A stretch of 64,000 bases of DNA from Symsagittifera roscoffensis. Lineage: Eukaryota > Xenacoelomorpha > Acoela > Convolutidae. The notes under the pieces are model-generated. The model was not told the origin of the DNA and did not search any database. It saw only the letters and a program-made list of their open reading frames with translations. The DNA is taken from positions 31,642,704 to 31,706,703 of the forward strand of contig NC_087062.1 of NCBI RefSeq assembly GCF_963678635.1. The letters run 5' to 3'. Numbering within the stretch: the stretch's first letter is position 1; every line of letters begins with the position of its first letter. Of this stretch, positions 21,085 through 31,282 are shown piece after piece. A program made the position numbers and the translations under genes.

Positions 21085-22009
21085 TCTAACTAAATTCAAT
21101 TTTAATTGTTAAATTGAAGGAAAAATATTTTTTCAGTAACAAAAGCGATCATAACGCAAAAAAAATCTTGAATGACTTCTAGTTTCGTACGTGGTTTTCA
21201 GTTTTTAGACTTTAAGCAAAAAATGTTCATGAATTGGTCCATTTTTCGTCAAATTAGATTACTTCTAAGAATTAATTGTCCATCTTAATTTTTTATGTTT
21301 CAATAACTTTTACGGCCAATAATATGTTTTTGAAATTCACTTGCCTAAAATTTTCAAAAACAAGCCACTCATTTTTTCTGTTTCTTTGCGTTCCAAGGCA
21401 ATAATTGATTAAAATATTCGAAAAAATGTAAAACAAACTCATTTTTCTGCTTGCTTTAAAACGCTCGAATGATTAATTGTTCGCTTAAATGTTTGCATAA
21501 GCTCGCTAACTAGTGTTGTGGTGAATTACGAATCTTTTTTGTTTCTAACTTGAGCCGCAAATAAAAATGCTTAGGCACGGGCATCTCGTAAAAATTCGGT
21601 AGTAAAATTTGTCTTTAGCTTTCTTTTGTTTTCTTTAGTTTTCTTTTTTAAAGAATTTAGTTTTCTTTTTTAATTCAAACTAAGTAAAACGATAGGTGAA
21701 CAGGCAAAAAATTCTAAAGTAAAAAGAAAATTGCGCCAAGTAATTTAGCTGTTGTGTTATATCCGTAAAACGTAGTTTAAAAACGGAAATTTTTTTTTCA
21801 AGTTTTTTGGACCAACAGAATTTTCATGATACCACACTTGGACCCCTAATGCTCACTTTAAAACAGTCAAACTTTAGAGGGAAAACACAAGGTAAAACTA
21901 TAATTTCCTCTTGGGATTGCGGAGGTGGTTGGAACAAAAAATTGAATTCTTTGTATCAGATATTTCAATAGATGCTACAAGTTTAATCTCGTTGTTACTA
22001 AAACCGTTT
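21085..22009 (+). repeat. 0.9-kb direct repeat, copy 1
   Basis: From ATCTAACTAAATTC to ACTAAAACCGTTT, about 925 bp, closely matched by 22901-23821 (roughly 90% or better by eye). No long open frame, no terminal inverted repeats. Probably a non-autonomous element or a segmental duplication of one. Confidence 0.85.
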
Positions 22010-22900
22010 TATTTCGTTTCAAAAACTTTGTTTTTTTTTCGCAAGGAATTCCGTTTCGAAACTTGATTTAAGCAAATATCTTTAATGGTAAATTGTTTTT
22101 TGCAAAACTTAATCAAAATTCTTTATAACAGTTGGATCTCGAAAAAATTGTACAATTTGTTTTCATTTTTTTTCCGATGGCTTATGTGCATTTTTGTTTA
22201 AGCGCATTTATTAATTTAAATGCATATCTCTTCTCTTTGCCTCCGTTTTTGACAATAATTTTCCTTTAAAACCCTGAAAAAGGTTCCGCAATGTCAAAAT
22301 TGGTTTTGGATTGCTTCAAATTGAGATAAAATTTATAAAGTGAACTGGATTTTGACATAAAAACAATTCAATTTATACTGGAGTTTTCGGACCTATATAA
22401 GTGTCTTAAGAGACTGCTTAATTGGTTTCGTATGAAATTTTCTATTCACTTTCATCCAACCGAATCTTTTTTTAATGCACCTAAAGTTTGCTAAAATCCA
22501 TTTAATTTTATTTTAAAAGACCCCTGAGCAGATTGATTCCAGTATACAAAAACTTTTTTTTCAAATCGAATTGAATATTTTTTAATGCTAAAATTGCGAA
22601 AAGAATGCTGTTCTAAAAGCAAAACTTATGTTTCAATCTCGAATTTTAATCAAAACACTCTTGCGAATAAAACCATAGAAATTCGCCAATGTAGATCAAA
22701 TTTTGTAGTAAAAATTATATATGTTCCATACAAATCAAGTCTCTGATTCCACTGATTGTCCTTCAACTTCTTTGAAACAGTTTTTCAAAACATCAATTGG
22801 AAAAAAATATAAATACGAAAAAATACAATTTGTTTGGAAAAACAATTTTTTTTTGATTCTTTGAAAATACTTTTTTAATTGTTTTAATCTCCCTTTTTAA
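22010..22900. other. AT-rich DNA between repeat copies
   Basis: Nothing recognised. Confidence 0.5.
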
Positions 22901-23821
22901 TCTAACTAAATTCAATTTTAATTGTTAAAATGAAGAAAAAATGTGCTTTCAGTAGTAACAAAAGCGATCATAACGCATAAAAAAACTTGAATGACTTCTA
23001 GTTTCGTACGTGGTTAGCAGTTTTTAGACTTTCTGCATAAAATGTTCATGAATTGGTCCATTTTTTGTCAAATTAGATTACTTCTAAGAATTAATTGTAC
23101 ATCTTAATGTTTTTATATTTCAAAAACTTTTACGGCCAATAATATGTTTTTTGAATTTCAGTTGCCTAAAATTTTCTTAAAAAACCACTCATTTTTTCTG
23201 TTTCTCTGCGTTCCAAGGCATTAGTTGATTAAAATATTCGAAAAAATGTGAAACAAATTTATTTTTCTCTTTGCTTTAAAACGCTCGAATGATTAATTGT
23301 TCGCTTAAATGTTTGCATAAGCTCGCTAACTAGTGTGGTGGTGAATTACGAATCTTTTTTGTTTCTAACTGAAGCCGCAAATAAAAATGCTTAGGCACGG
23401 GCATCTGGTAAAAATTCGGTAGTAAAATTTGTCCTTAGTTTTTTTAGTTTTTTTCTTTAAATAATTTAGTTTTTTTTTAATTCAAAAACTAAGTAAAACG
23501 AAAAAAAATTTGGCAAAAAATTCTTAAGTAAAATGAAAATTGCGCCAAATAATTTAGCTGTTGTGTTATATCCGTAAAACGTAGTTTAAGAAACGGAATA
23601 TTTATATTTTTACGTTTTTTGGACTAACAAAATTTTCATGATACCACTGTTGGCCCCTAAAGCTCACTTTGAAACAGTCAAACCTGGGAGAGAAAAACAC
23701 AAGGTAAATCTAAAATTTCCTCTTGAGAATGCGGAGGTGGTTGGAACAAAAAATTGAATTCTTTGTATCAGATAATTCAATAGATGATACAAGTTTAATC
23801 TCATTGTCACTAAAACCGTTT
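22901..23821 (+). repeat. 0.9-kb direct repeat, copy 2
   Basis: Second copy of 21085-22009, offset 1816 bp, with scattered substitutions and small indels in A/T runs. Confidence 0.85.
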
Positions 23822-24400
23822 ACTTTTAATGTGCGTTAACTGTCTTAAATTTTAATGTGCGCTAACTGTCCCAAATCTTTTTAAGTTTCAGTTCAAAATA
23901 TCGCTGGCTTTCGGGTGATGTAAAAGTTGCGTTCAAAATGGCTAGCTAAGAAGTCGATATTTGTTTGGAGGAAAAAGCACGCGACCACAAGTTTTGTCGT
24001 TTTCTTCGAAAGTAGAAACAAACTGTGCAATGAAGATCACGTTATTATCACTCATTCAACTAGTTATAGTCGAACACAATTGCTTAGCTCGGAGTGCAAT
24101 TTACTCAATTCTGAATAGCTTTATTTTCAATAATAAAAAACTTTGTATCCCCTCAGCGCTTTTGGAAACATGTTAAATTGCTCCAAATACTGAACTTTGT
24201 AATGTGAAAGTTTTTCTTTTTGTCAGCAAAGAAAAAGTAAAGTTTTTAATTTCACAATTTTTTGTCTTTCAACAATATATGCAAAAAAGTGCAGGCTAAG
24301 AGTTGGAAATGTTTTTTTTACATGCGTAATAACTGAGTCCTAATAAAAACGTAGGAAGTAAAATGACCAGTTAGTTGACTACTAGAATTCAAATTAATTC
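23822..24400. other. AT-rich DNA
   Basis: A short TTTTAATGTGCG(T/C)TAACTGTC motif occurs twice at 23825-23870. No gene seen. Confidence 0.5.
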
Positions 24401-24405
24401 CTTTG
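24401..24405. repeat. Target-site duplication of element C, left
   Basis: CTTTG before the 5' LTR, repeated after the 3' LTR at 33544-33548. Confidence 0.9.
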
Positions 24406-26668
24406 TGTAGGATTGGTAATTCATGATGAAAATGGTTGAAAATTGCGAAATTTGATTTTAACGTAAACCGACTGTATGAACTTGTAGCAATGAAATTAAG
24501 TGATAGATAAGCTTAGCTTGAGAGCAAACCATCGTAATCGGACTTTGCACCTTGAATTTGACCTCTAGGGCGAAGAATTGGAAAAGCGCGCAAATTCTGG
24601 AAACCCCCCCCCCCGGATTGAGAACCACTAGTCCGATCTTTATGAAAATTGGCTGGTGACTAATAGAGATGATTTTAGGCGGGCATGCAAATTTCCAGAC
24701 CCCTGGAACCCCTGGGGGGCGAGTGATAATGATTTCCGAAAACGCAATTAGCACTTTTTGTAAACCGGTAACAAATGGTCAGAATGACTTCATATTGCAA
24801 TATGTTATAGCCCTAGGCGAAGGAAGTTCACCACCGGGATTTTGAACGCATCCGGTTATTACTTCCGGTTTTACGCCCTATGTAAACAAAACCCACTTTT
24901 TGCTATTTCTCGACCCCTGATAAGGCTAGAAGGCTGAAACTTGGGGGGATGGTAGGTTGGGGGAAGACCTATAATGTAATAATGTTTGGACCCAATCCGG
25001 CGGCTACGTCGGAAGCTATTAGCACTTGAAAATTGAATTAGACTATTAACACCTGATAGTGATAATTGACTTGTGATTTTATTGCACCAATGTGAAGGGG
25101 GGCCAACCCAGTAGGGGGGCCCCTTGTGACCGAATCCTCTCCGGAACTTCCTATGGGGTGAAAATGGCAATTTTAGGGAAAAGTGTTAATTGACCCAATA
25201 TTTTCGAAAATATGGGAAGGGATGGTCCGATATGAATGAAACTTAGTGGGAATGATCTCCCAACGAAAATTAGACGTTTGGATGAGATTGACCTCATTTG
25301 ACCTTGGATGACCTCTAAGAGGTAATTTGGCATTTTGACCCCAAGACCCCCGGAATCCCCTGAAAAGCGATAAATGAGCATTGTAAGGACCCGTATGGGG
25401 TACCTACCCACCTGGGGAGGTAAGGGGAGGCTCCTAAATCGAGAATTTTTTGTTTTGACCTTTGTACCCGAGCAAAAGTGATTTTCTGTAATTAGCAAAG
25501 ATTGGGGTCAGCTTAACCCACTCCACTTGGACTTTCATTAAGAACGACAAACAAGTAAAAATACAGCCCCGGACAAAAATTGGGAACCTCTATGGGGGAA
25601 ATGGGAATTTCGGGATGAAGATTCTATGAACAGCCCTAGCATATTAAGTGAATTCTTGTGGTGTTTATTTTCGGATCAAAACGGACAGGGGGAAGGGAAT
25701 TAGCCAGCCCTTGGACTTAGGGGAATAAAAATAAAAATGACCAAACCTGGAAACTTTTCAAGTATCACGGAAGTTAAATTCCCGGTTGTGTGAGAACTAC
25801 CCAATTCATAGAAAAGGGAAAAAATTAGGAAGAACTAAAGTAAAATCATGCAAGGGGTCATTTGTCAAATACGATTGGGAGCTGATTTTGTAGTTGAACC
25901 CAATGTTTGCTCAGTATGTCCTGATTAACTAAATGCCACCCCGATGTTTAATTAAAGCTGTCCTAATGGTTGATTCAGCTGATAAGTCCTGAGTGGCAGC
26001 TAGTTAAGTTAATGTTTGTAGGGATAGGGAACGGTACGCCTCTGACCGAACCGAAAATGAATAAAGATAACGATACGCGATTAAGGTACAACCACCGAAC
26101 TGAACAGAACAGTGATAACTACGATTGAGAGTAGTTGGTTCTCGGTCAGAGTTAGAGAGAACAAGATTGAGACTTATAGAATTCAGACGGGTCCTGAGAG
26201 TGACTCGTGAAATTTTTAAAGTGAGTTCTCCACGCGAGATTTTTAGCGAAACTTTGCGAAGCAAAGTTGAAGAGTTGTTTAGAATTGTTTATAAAGTGAA
26301 CTGCAAGAGGCAGCTTTCCGGAACTTATCGCAGATTAAATTCATTGATACTAAATAAATTGTTTTCAGGCCACTTCGCGGTCCTTATACTCAGCGATTTA
26401 TATATTTATTTCTGAATTCAATTACTATCCAGTTTCTTGCGATTCTTTCCGAGGAAGAGAACAGTCGAGAGCAATTGAGTAAAGGGGACGCAACCCAGTA
26501 TAGTACATCGATCGACCACCAAAATCAACCTTTCAACCGAAAGGAATGGTCGCCAAATACCGGATCATAGCTCACCCCTTTGCTGGTTCTGGTATTTAGG
26601 GAAGAGACTCAGTGGACAATAGAGAAGGAATATATTGGGTCTAAACAGTCAAATTCCCCAAGACGACA
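24406..26668 (+). repeat. 5' LTR of element C (2263 bp)
   Basis: Unusually long for a gypsy element. It contains three TGACCT hexamers spaced by 4 bp (25289-25314), a TATAAAG at about 26288, and a TAGTTGGTTCTCGG ... GAGAGAAC inverted pair near 26130-26165. Open frames inside it (for example 24458-24754 minus) are not thought to be genes. Confidence 0.92.
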
Positions 26669-26669
26669 T

Positions 26670-26687
26670 TGGCGCTCCTGGGTGGGC
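26670..26687 (+). other. Primer-binding site of element C
   Basis: TGGCGCTCCTGGGTGGGC, one base after the LTR; identical to that of element D at 55544. Confidence 0.85.
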
Positions 26688-26750
26688 ACTCTTTGGACTA
26701 CAGTTGCGTGAAATGATACGTTTGATCAACTACTAGACGATACTATTGCA

Positions 26751-26814
26751 ATGGCGATGAACGACGGAGATCGTCAACTGATGGCAGAGGACGATCTCCG
26801 TCGTTCATCGCCAT
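26751..26814. repeat. Perfect 25-bp inverted repeat at gag start of element C
   Basis: Arms 26751-26775 and 26790-26814 are exact reverse complements, with a 14-nt loop. The left arm begins at an ATG (ATGGCGATGAACG). The related element D has ordinary gag sequence here, so the palindrome replaces the N-terminal gag codons. Confidence 0.95.
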
Positions 26815-27777
26815 GCGGACTGGAGGAAGCACTTTGCGTGGGTGGCCGACGCAAACCGGTGGGACGACGAGCAAGCCCGGGTGGTCCTGCCAACTTGCCT
26901 GACGGGTTGGGCACTTGACGAATTCACCAGCATGCCAGCCCACTTCCGCGAAGAAATGGAGGGATTCGAGCCACCAACTTTGGCAGCGATGTTGGCTGAG
27001 CTCGATCACCGCATGATGCCGTTTCAGACACAAGCTGGGGCCCGAGCAGAGTTCAAGAACTTGATGCAGAGTGAAAAAGAAGGCCTCAGGGAGTTTTCCC
27101 GTCGAGTCAGATCTCTCGGCGATGTTGCGAATGGTAATGTTGGGGCTCAGGCGAGGGACGCGATGAATCGTGAGCAGTTCATTGATGGACTTTTCGACGT
27201 TGAGCTACAGGACCAGCTATTGCGAGAAGACCTTGGGAACTTGACACAAGCGTTGGCTCGCGCACAGGCACTGGATCTAGTGAACAAATCATCAAGGGCC
27301 AGGAACAGAAAGAGACTGCATCTTGCACACGTGGCGGAGGGCATTCCCTAGCCAACGGCTGAACCCAGAGTGGGGAGCGGACTGAGTGGGCGAGGACCTC
27401 AAGTGGGGACGAGCTCGGGTCGTCAACCAGTGGGTAAAGACCCAAGGATCGACCAATTGGTGAGTGCTCAGGGTGACCTCTTGACGCAGATGTAGAAAAT
27501 GACAGCCATGATGGGTAGGTTCGTCAACTCTGTTATCCCCGCACCCCACCCGGAAAACCTACCCCGACAAGAACAGGTTCAGCGACCCAGGCAACTGTTT
27601 GACCCCTACCCTGGTGCAAGCCGGCAAAGCTTTCAATCCAATGCAGGGGGGAGGTATGGGATGAAGAGTACGATACTCCGCGGTAATTGTTTTTCTTGTG
27701 GGCAACCCGGACACTTCGCGAAGCAGTGCCCCCAGAAATTTTCGGATCCTTTAAACTATCAAGGGCCGGGACAGTAG
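26815..27777 (+). pseudogene. gag of element C
   Basis: One frame (positions 1 modulo 3) carries the capsid-like region, from WVADANRWDDEQARVVLPTC through FREFSRRVRSL-like EFSRRVRSLGDVANG, broken by TAG at 27349 and 27493, then the CCHC knuckle CFSCGQPGHFAKQC (about 27690-27735), ending at the TAG 27775-27777. The normal start has been replaced by the palindrome. The frame overlaps pol by 91 nt. Confidence 0.85.
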
Positions 27778-27806
27778 AGGCATTCCAAGGAGGGTTTATC
27801 CCGGCC
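27750..27806 (+). promoter_or_regulatory. Putative -1 ribosomal frameshift site, element C
   Basis: Heptamer TTTAAAC at 27750-27756 lies with TTA and AAC as gag-frame codons, the classic X XXY YYZ arrangement. Seven bases later GGCCGGGA (27764-27771) can pair with TCCCGGCC (27799-27806). The frame entered (-1) is the pol frame. The heptamer is conserved at the same place in element D. Confidence 0.8.
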
Positions 27807-30779
27807 GAATTTAAGAGACAACAACAGATAAATCGGGGTCCCCCGAACAGTGACGTTCCCCTGCGAGACTCCAAACCCCAGAAGCCCCATCCTACCGTGA
27901 GATGGAACGATGGCCCTACCGCCACTGAACAAGTGCAGTCCTTGTTCCATCAGGCAAGTCCCAGCGAAGTGGTGGAACCGAAGCGAACTGTGACTAGCCA
28001 GTGTGAGACCGAAATGTCTTTGGAGTTTGTGAGTGTGTGTCAGGTGCCCGAAGCACCTTTCGGACTTATAGCAGAAGCCAGCGTGGGGGGGACCTGTGTA
28101 AAAGCTTTGGTGGATACTGGAGCCACGATCAACCTCATCCGCAGTGTAACTTACGGTGGATTAAGGGAGCACCCAAGCCTGAAACCCTACTACCGTTCCC
28201 TACAGACCGCAGATGGACGTCATGTGACCGTAGATGGTTGGACTACAATGAAGTTGAAACCCGGGTCAATCGATGACGACATAGAAGCCTTGGTAGTCCC
28301 AGAATTAAAAGTCGAGATGATTATAGGATTGCGATCCCTGAAGCAATTCCAGTGCTCCTTGGACTTTCATTGCGACAACTTGTGGACCGGACCGCAAGAA
28401 GGGTCGATTGTCCCTTTGCATTACGAACCCTTGACAATCTCCTCGTCCCAACCGGAGGCGAGCCAGGGTGTGGATGACCCACAAGGACTTCTATCATCCC
28501 CAGAGCCATCCGATACAAACTCAGCAGCTACCGGGGACGCCTGGCAACCCAGCCAATCCCCGACAGACTCAGAGGAGAGCGGTCACGAATACGATGAAGA
28601 CCACAACGTTTGGGCGACTAGCGAGAACGGGTCGATTGAACTACAAGTGCAAGCGAGGCGTCACTTGGACGAGGACATCGAGAAGATTTTGGAGTTAGCG
28701 GCACCGGGAGTGACAGGAACCGAGAGAGACAGGCTTGCTGACCTTGTCCGATCGTACCAGGATGTGTTTGCTTCAACCGATGCCGAGTTAGGCCGAACCA
28801 ATTTAGTGACTAATCGGATCGATACGGGGGACACGGGCCCAATAAAGATACCTCCTCATCGGACTTCTCCAGCCAAAATGCCGATCATCAGAGACGAAGT
28901 TAAGAGCATGCTGGAGAAAGGGGTGATCCGAGCTTCCAAAAGCCCCTATAGTGCCCCAATTGTCTTGCAGACAAAGAAGGACGGGAGTTGGCTGTTCTGC
29001 GTGGACTATCGGAAGTTGAATGATGCGACGGTCAAGGACGCTTTCCCGATTCCGAAAATCCATCAAACGTTCGATGCACTCAATGGACAGAAATACTTCT
29101 CGTCTCTGGACTTGGCAAGCGGGTATTGGCAAGTGCCCGTAGCCGAGGAGGATCGACACGAGACTGCCTTCATGACCCCAGATGGAGGATTCTACGAGTA
29201 TGTTATGATGCCCTTTGGGTTGTCCAACGCCCCTGGGACGTTCCAGCGACTCATGAACGAGCTGTTTCGGGAACGTTTGTGGAAGTGGGCTCTAGTGTTT
29301 CTTGACGATGTCTTGATCTACAGTAAGTGTGAAGAGGACCACTTCTCGCACCTGAAGGCTACATTCCAGCTACTTAGGGAGGCAAACTTGAAGCTCAAAC
29401 CGAAGAAGTGCAGGCTGGTTCAGAGGGAGGTCACTTACCTGAGCCATATAATTGGAAACGAAGGTATCCAAGTGGACCCCAAGAAAGTGGAAGTGGTTGA
29501 AAAATGGCCAGTACCCACCACGGTCAAAGGGATCAAATCTTTCATCGGCTTCTGCACCTACTACCGTCGGTTTGTGAAGGACTTCGCGGGGATTGCAAGC
29601 CCATTGTCCGCTTTGACGAAAAGGAAGGTGCTTTTCATTTGGACTGACGAATGTCAGACAGCCTTCGATAGACTGCGGAAGGAGCTCATCACGGCTCCAG
29701 TACTGGAGTTTCCCGACTACACGGGGATCTTTATATTGGATACGGATGCGAGCAATACCAGTTTAGGTGCGGTGCTGTCGAATGTCATCAACGGGGAGGA
29801 AAGACCCCTCATCAGGGTGATGTCCAAAACGGAGACGAACTACTCTACGACGAAACGAGAAGCATTAGCCGTCGTGCAGGCGGTGAAGTGTTTCAAGTCC
29901 TATATCTGGGGCGTGAAGTTTGTCCTGCGGACTGACCACTCCAGTCTCCAATGGCTCTTCAAACAGAAAGAGCCCGATGGGATGACATTCCGAATGCAGC
30001 AGCAGCTTCAGGAGTTTGACTTCAATGTGGTCCATAGAGCCGGGGCAAAACACGGAAATGCGGATGGGCTCTCCAGAATGCTAGAAGAGGGGCCCGACTG
30101 GATGCCAGGGGAGAAGGAGAAAGCATTCGGATCCTGCCCAGAGCCCATTTCCCTCGAGGAGGCCTTACAGGAAGCAAGTCAACACCGAGTGGAGACTGTC
30201 GCAATGTTCAGTAATGAAACCGATGGAGAGGAGGAAGTGGACACAATCACCTGTGAAAGGACTCCCTCAGAAATCTCCGCTCTCCAAAAAGAGGACGAAG
30301 CGAATGCTCAGGTGTTCTACTGGGCCAGCTTGCAATCTGAAACTGGTGATAAGCCTTCACTAAGGAAGAACCTAGTTCCCAAAGACCAAGCGATTCAATA
30401 TGGTCCCGAGTCCTTAGCATACTGGTCAAGATGGAACGCGCTAAGTATCCGCGGAGGGGTCCTATACAAGAAATGGTTCCCGAAGGATGACTCGCGGCCA
30501 ATCTTGCAGACGGTGGTCCCAGCAGCGGGACGAAGGGAGATCCTGAACCAGCTTCACGCATCCCAGACCAGTGGGGGACACTTTGCGGTAGAGAAGACGC
30601 TAGCCCGGGTCCGCCAGCGGTTCTGGTGGCCCACAATGAGGACGGATGTGGAAAAGAAGGTTCAGTGGTGCCTCACCTGTGCAGCCCGAAGCACCGGTGG
30701 GAAGAAAAAGGTGGCTGGCTTGATCCCTTTTGATCCCGGAAAAGAAAGTGAGGGCCCCGAATCCGGACGAGTGCGCTGA
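27750..30779 (+). CDS. pol: pol of element C: protease, RT, RNase H, truncated integrase
   Basis: The -1 frame is open from 27687 and would be entered at the slippery site. Landmarks (residues counted from 27687): protease ALVDTGATINLI (about 139-150); reverse transcriptase FCVDYRKLND, SSLDLASGYWQVPV, MPFGLSNAPGTFQRLMN and FLDDVLIYSK (about 430-550); RNase H DTDASNTSLGAVL, TKREALAVVQAVK, LRTDHSSLQWL (about 683-752); the zinc domain of integrase with HASQTSGGH and CLTCAARS (about 955-998). It stops at residue 1030 with PFDPGKESEGPESGRVR. The integrase core with its D,D,E residues is absent. Reverse transcriptase and RNase H have all catalytic Asp/Glu that I can check, but the element cannot integrate by itself. 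Confidence 0.9.
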   Translation, partial: FKLSRAGTVEAFQGGFIPAEFKRQQQINRGPPNSDVPLRDSKPQKPHPTVRWNDGPTATEQVQSLFHQASPSEVVEPKRTVTSQCETEMSLEFVSVCQVPEAPFGLIAEASVGGTCVKALVDTGATINLIRSVTYGGLREHPSLKPYYRSLQTADGRHVTVDGWTTMKLKPGSIDDDIEALVVPELKVEMIIGLRSLKQFQCSLDFHCDNLWTGPQEGSIVPLHYEPLTISSSQPEASQGVDDPQGLLSSPEPSDTNSAATGDAWQPSQSPTDSEESGHEYDEDHNVWATSENGSIELQVQARRHLDEDIEKILELAAPGVTGTERDRLADLVRSYQDVFASTDAELGRTNLVTNRIDTGDTGPIKIPPHRTSPAKMPIIRDEVKSMLEKGVIRASKSPYSAPIVLQTKKDGSWLFCVDYRKLNDATVKDAFPIPKIHQTFDALNGQKYFSSLDLASGYWQVPVAEEDRHETAFMTPDGGFYEYVMMPFGLSNAPGTFQRLMNELFRERLWKWALVFLDDVLIYSKCEEDHFSHLKATFQLLREANLKLKPKKCRLVQREVTYLSHIIGNEGIQVDPKKVEVVEKWPVPTTVKGIKSFIGFCTYYRRFVKDFAGIASPLSALTKRKVLFIWTDECQTAFDRLRKELITAPVLEFPDYTGIFILDTDASNTSLGAVLSNVINGEERPLIRVMSKTETNYSTTKREALAVVQAVKCFKSYIWGVKFVLRTDHSSLQWLFKQKEPDGMTFRMQQQLQEFDFNVVHRAGAKHGNADGLSRMLEEGPDWMPGEKEKAFGSCPEPISLEEALQEASQHRVETVAMFSNETDGEEEVDTITCERTPSEISALQKEDEANAQVFYWASLQSETGDKPSLRKNLVPKDQAIQYGPESLAYWSRWNALSIRGGVLYKKWFPKDDSRPILQTVVPAAGRREILNQLHASQTSGGHFAVEKTLARVRQRFWWPTMRTDVEKKVQWCLTCAARSTGGKKKVAGLIPFDPGKESEGPESGRVR

Positions 30780-31270
30780 TGGACACTACTCTGTGAGATG
30801 TCGCGGATGATGCGAGCGAGAAGAGAGAGGGCCAGTTCGACCGGTCGTGAGTTGAAACTTTTTTTATTTGGACTGTAACTATATAACCATTGTATGCGGT
30901 GCTTTCTTGTAATCAGGTGTAACTCCACCTCTCGGAGATTTACCTGGGCATGATAGAAATACGAGAGGTTGGGTTGTGCCAAGCGGAGTAAATTCATAAA
31001 AGTGAAGTACCCAGTCAGGTATTCATCTGACCTTTTCTAGTGCTATTTACCAGGACGTGTGTAAGCCATATACTATGGGGACTGACTGAGTTATCTGCGA
31101 TAGGATTTAGGACTACTGCCTCGTAATTTGGAACGTGGAACTATGGATAGGTTGTTTTTCTACGAGCAGTAGTGAACGGGTATTTACGTGGTAGCTATAG
31201 GTTTAGTGGTAGTTGGTGTGAGATTTTGGTATGATTGATTGTTTGCACTTATTGAGGACAATAATTGAAT
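30780..31270 (+). other. 3' untranslated region of element C
   Basis: About 0.5 kb between pol and the polypurine tract. It resembles 59227-59712 of element D (shared CCAGTTCGA, TATGGGGACTGACTGA). No envelope-like frame. Confidence 0.75.
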
Positions 31271-31282
31271 AGGAGAGAAGGA
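31271..31282 (+). other. Polypurine tract of element C
   Basis: AGGAGAGAAGGA abuts the 3' LTR. Confidence 0.85.

Noticed and set aside
24458-24754. 98-codon minus-strand frame repeated in both LTRs of element C
   Set aside because: Kept only because the LTRs are recent copies; no start context, domain or sign of selection. The same holds for 25151-25498, 26004-26264 and their counterparts.
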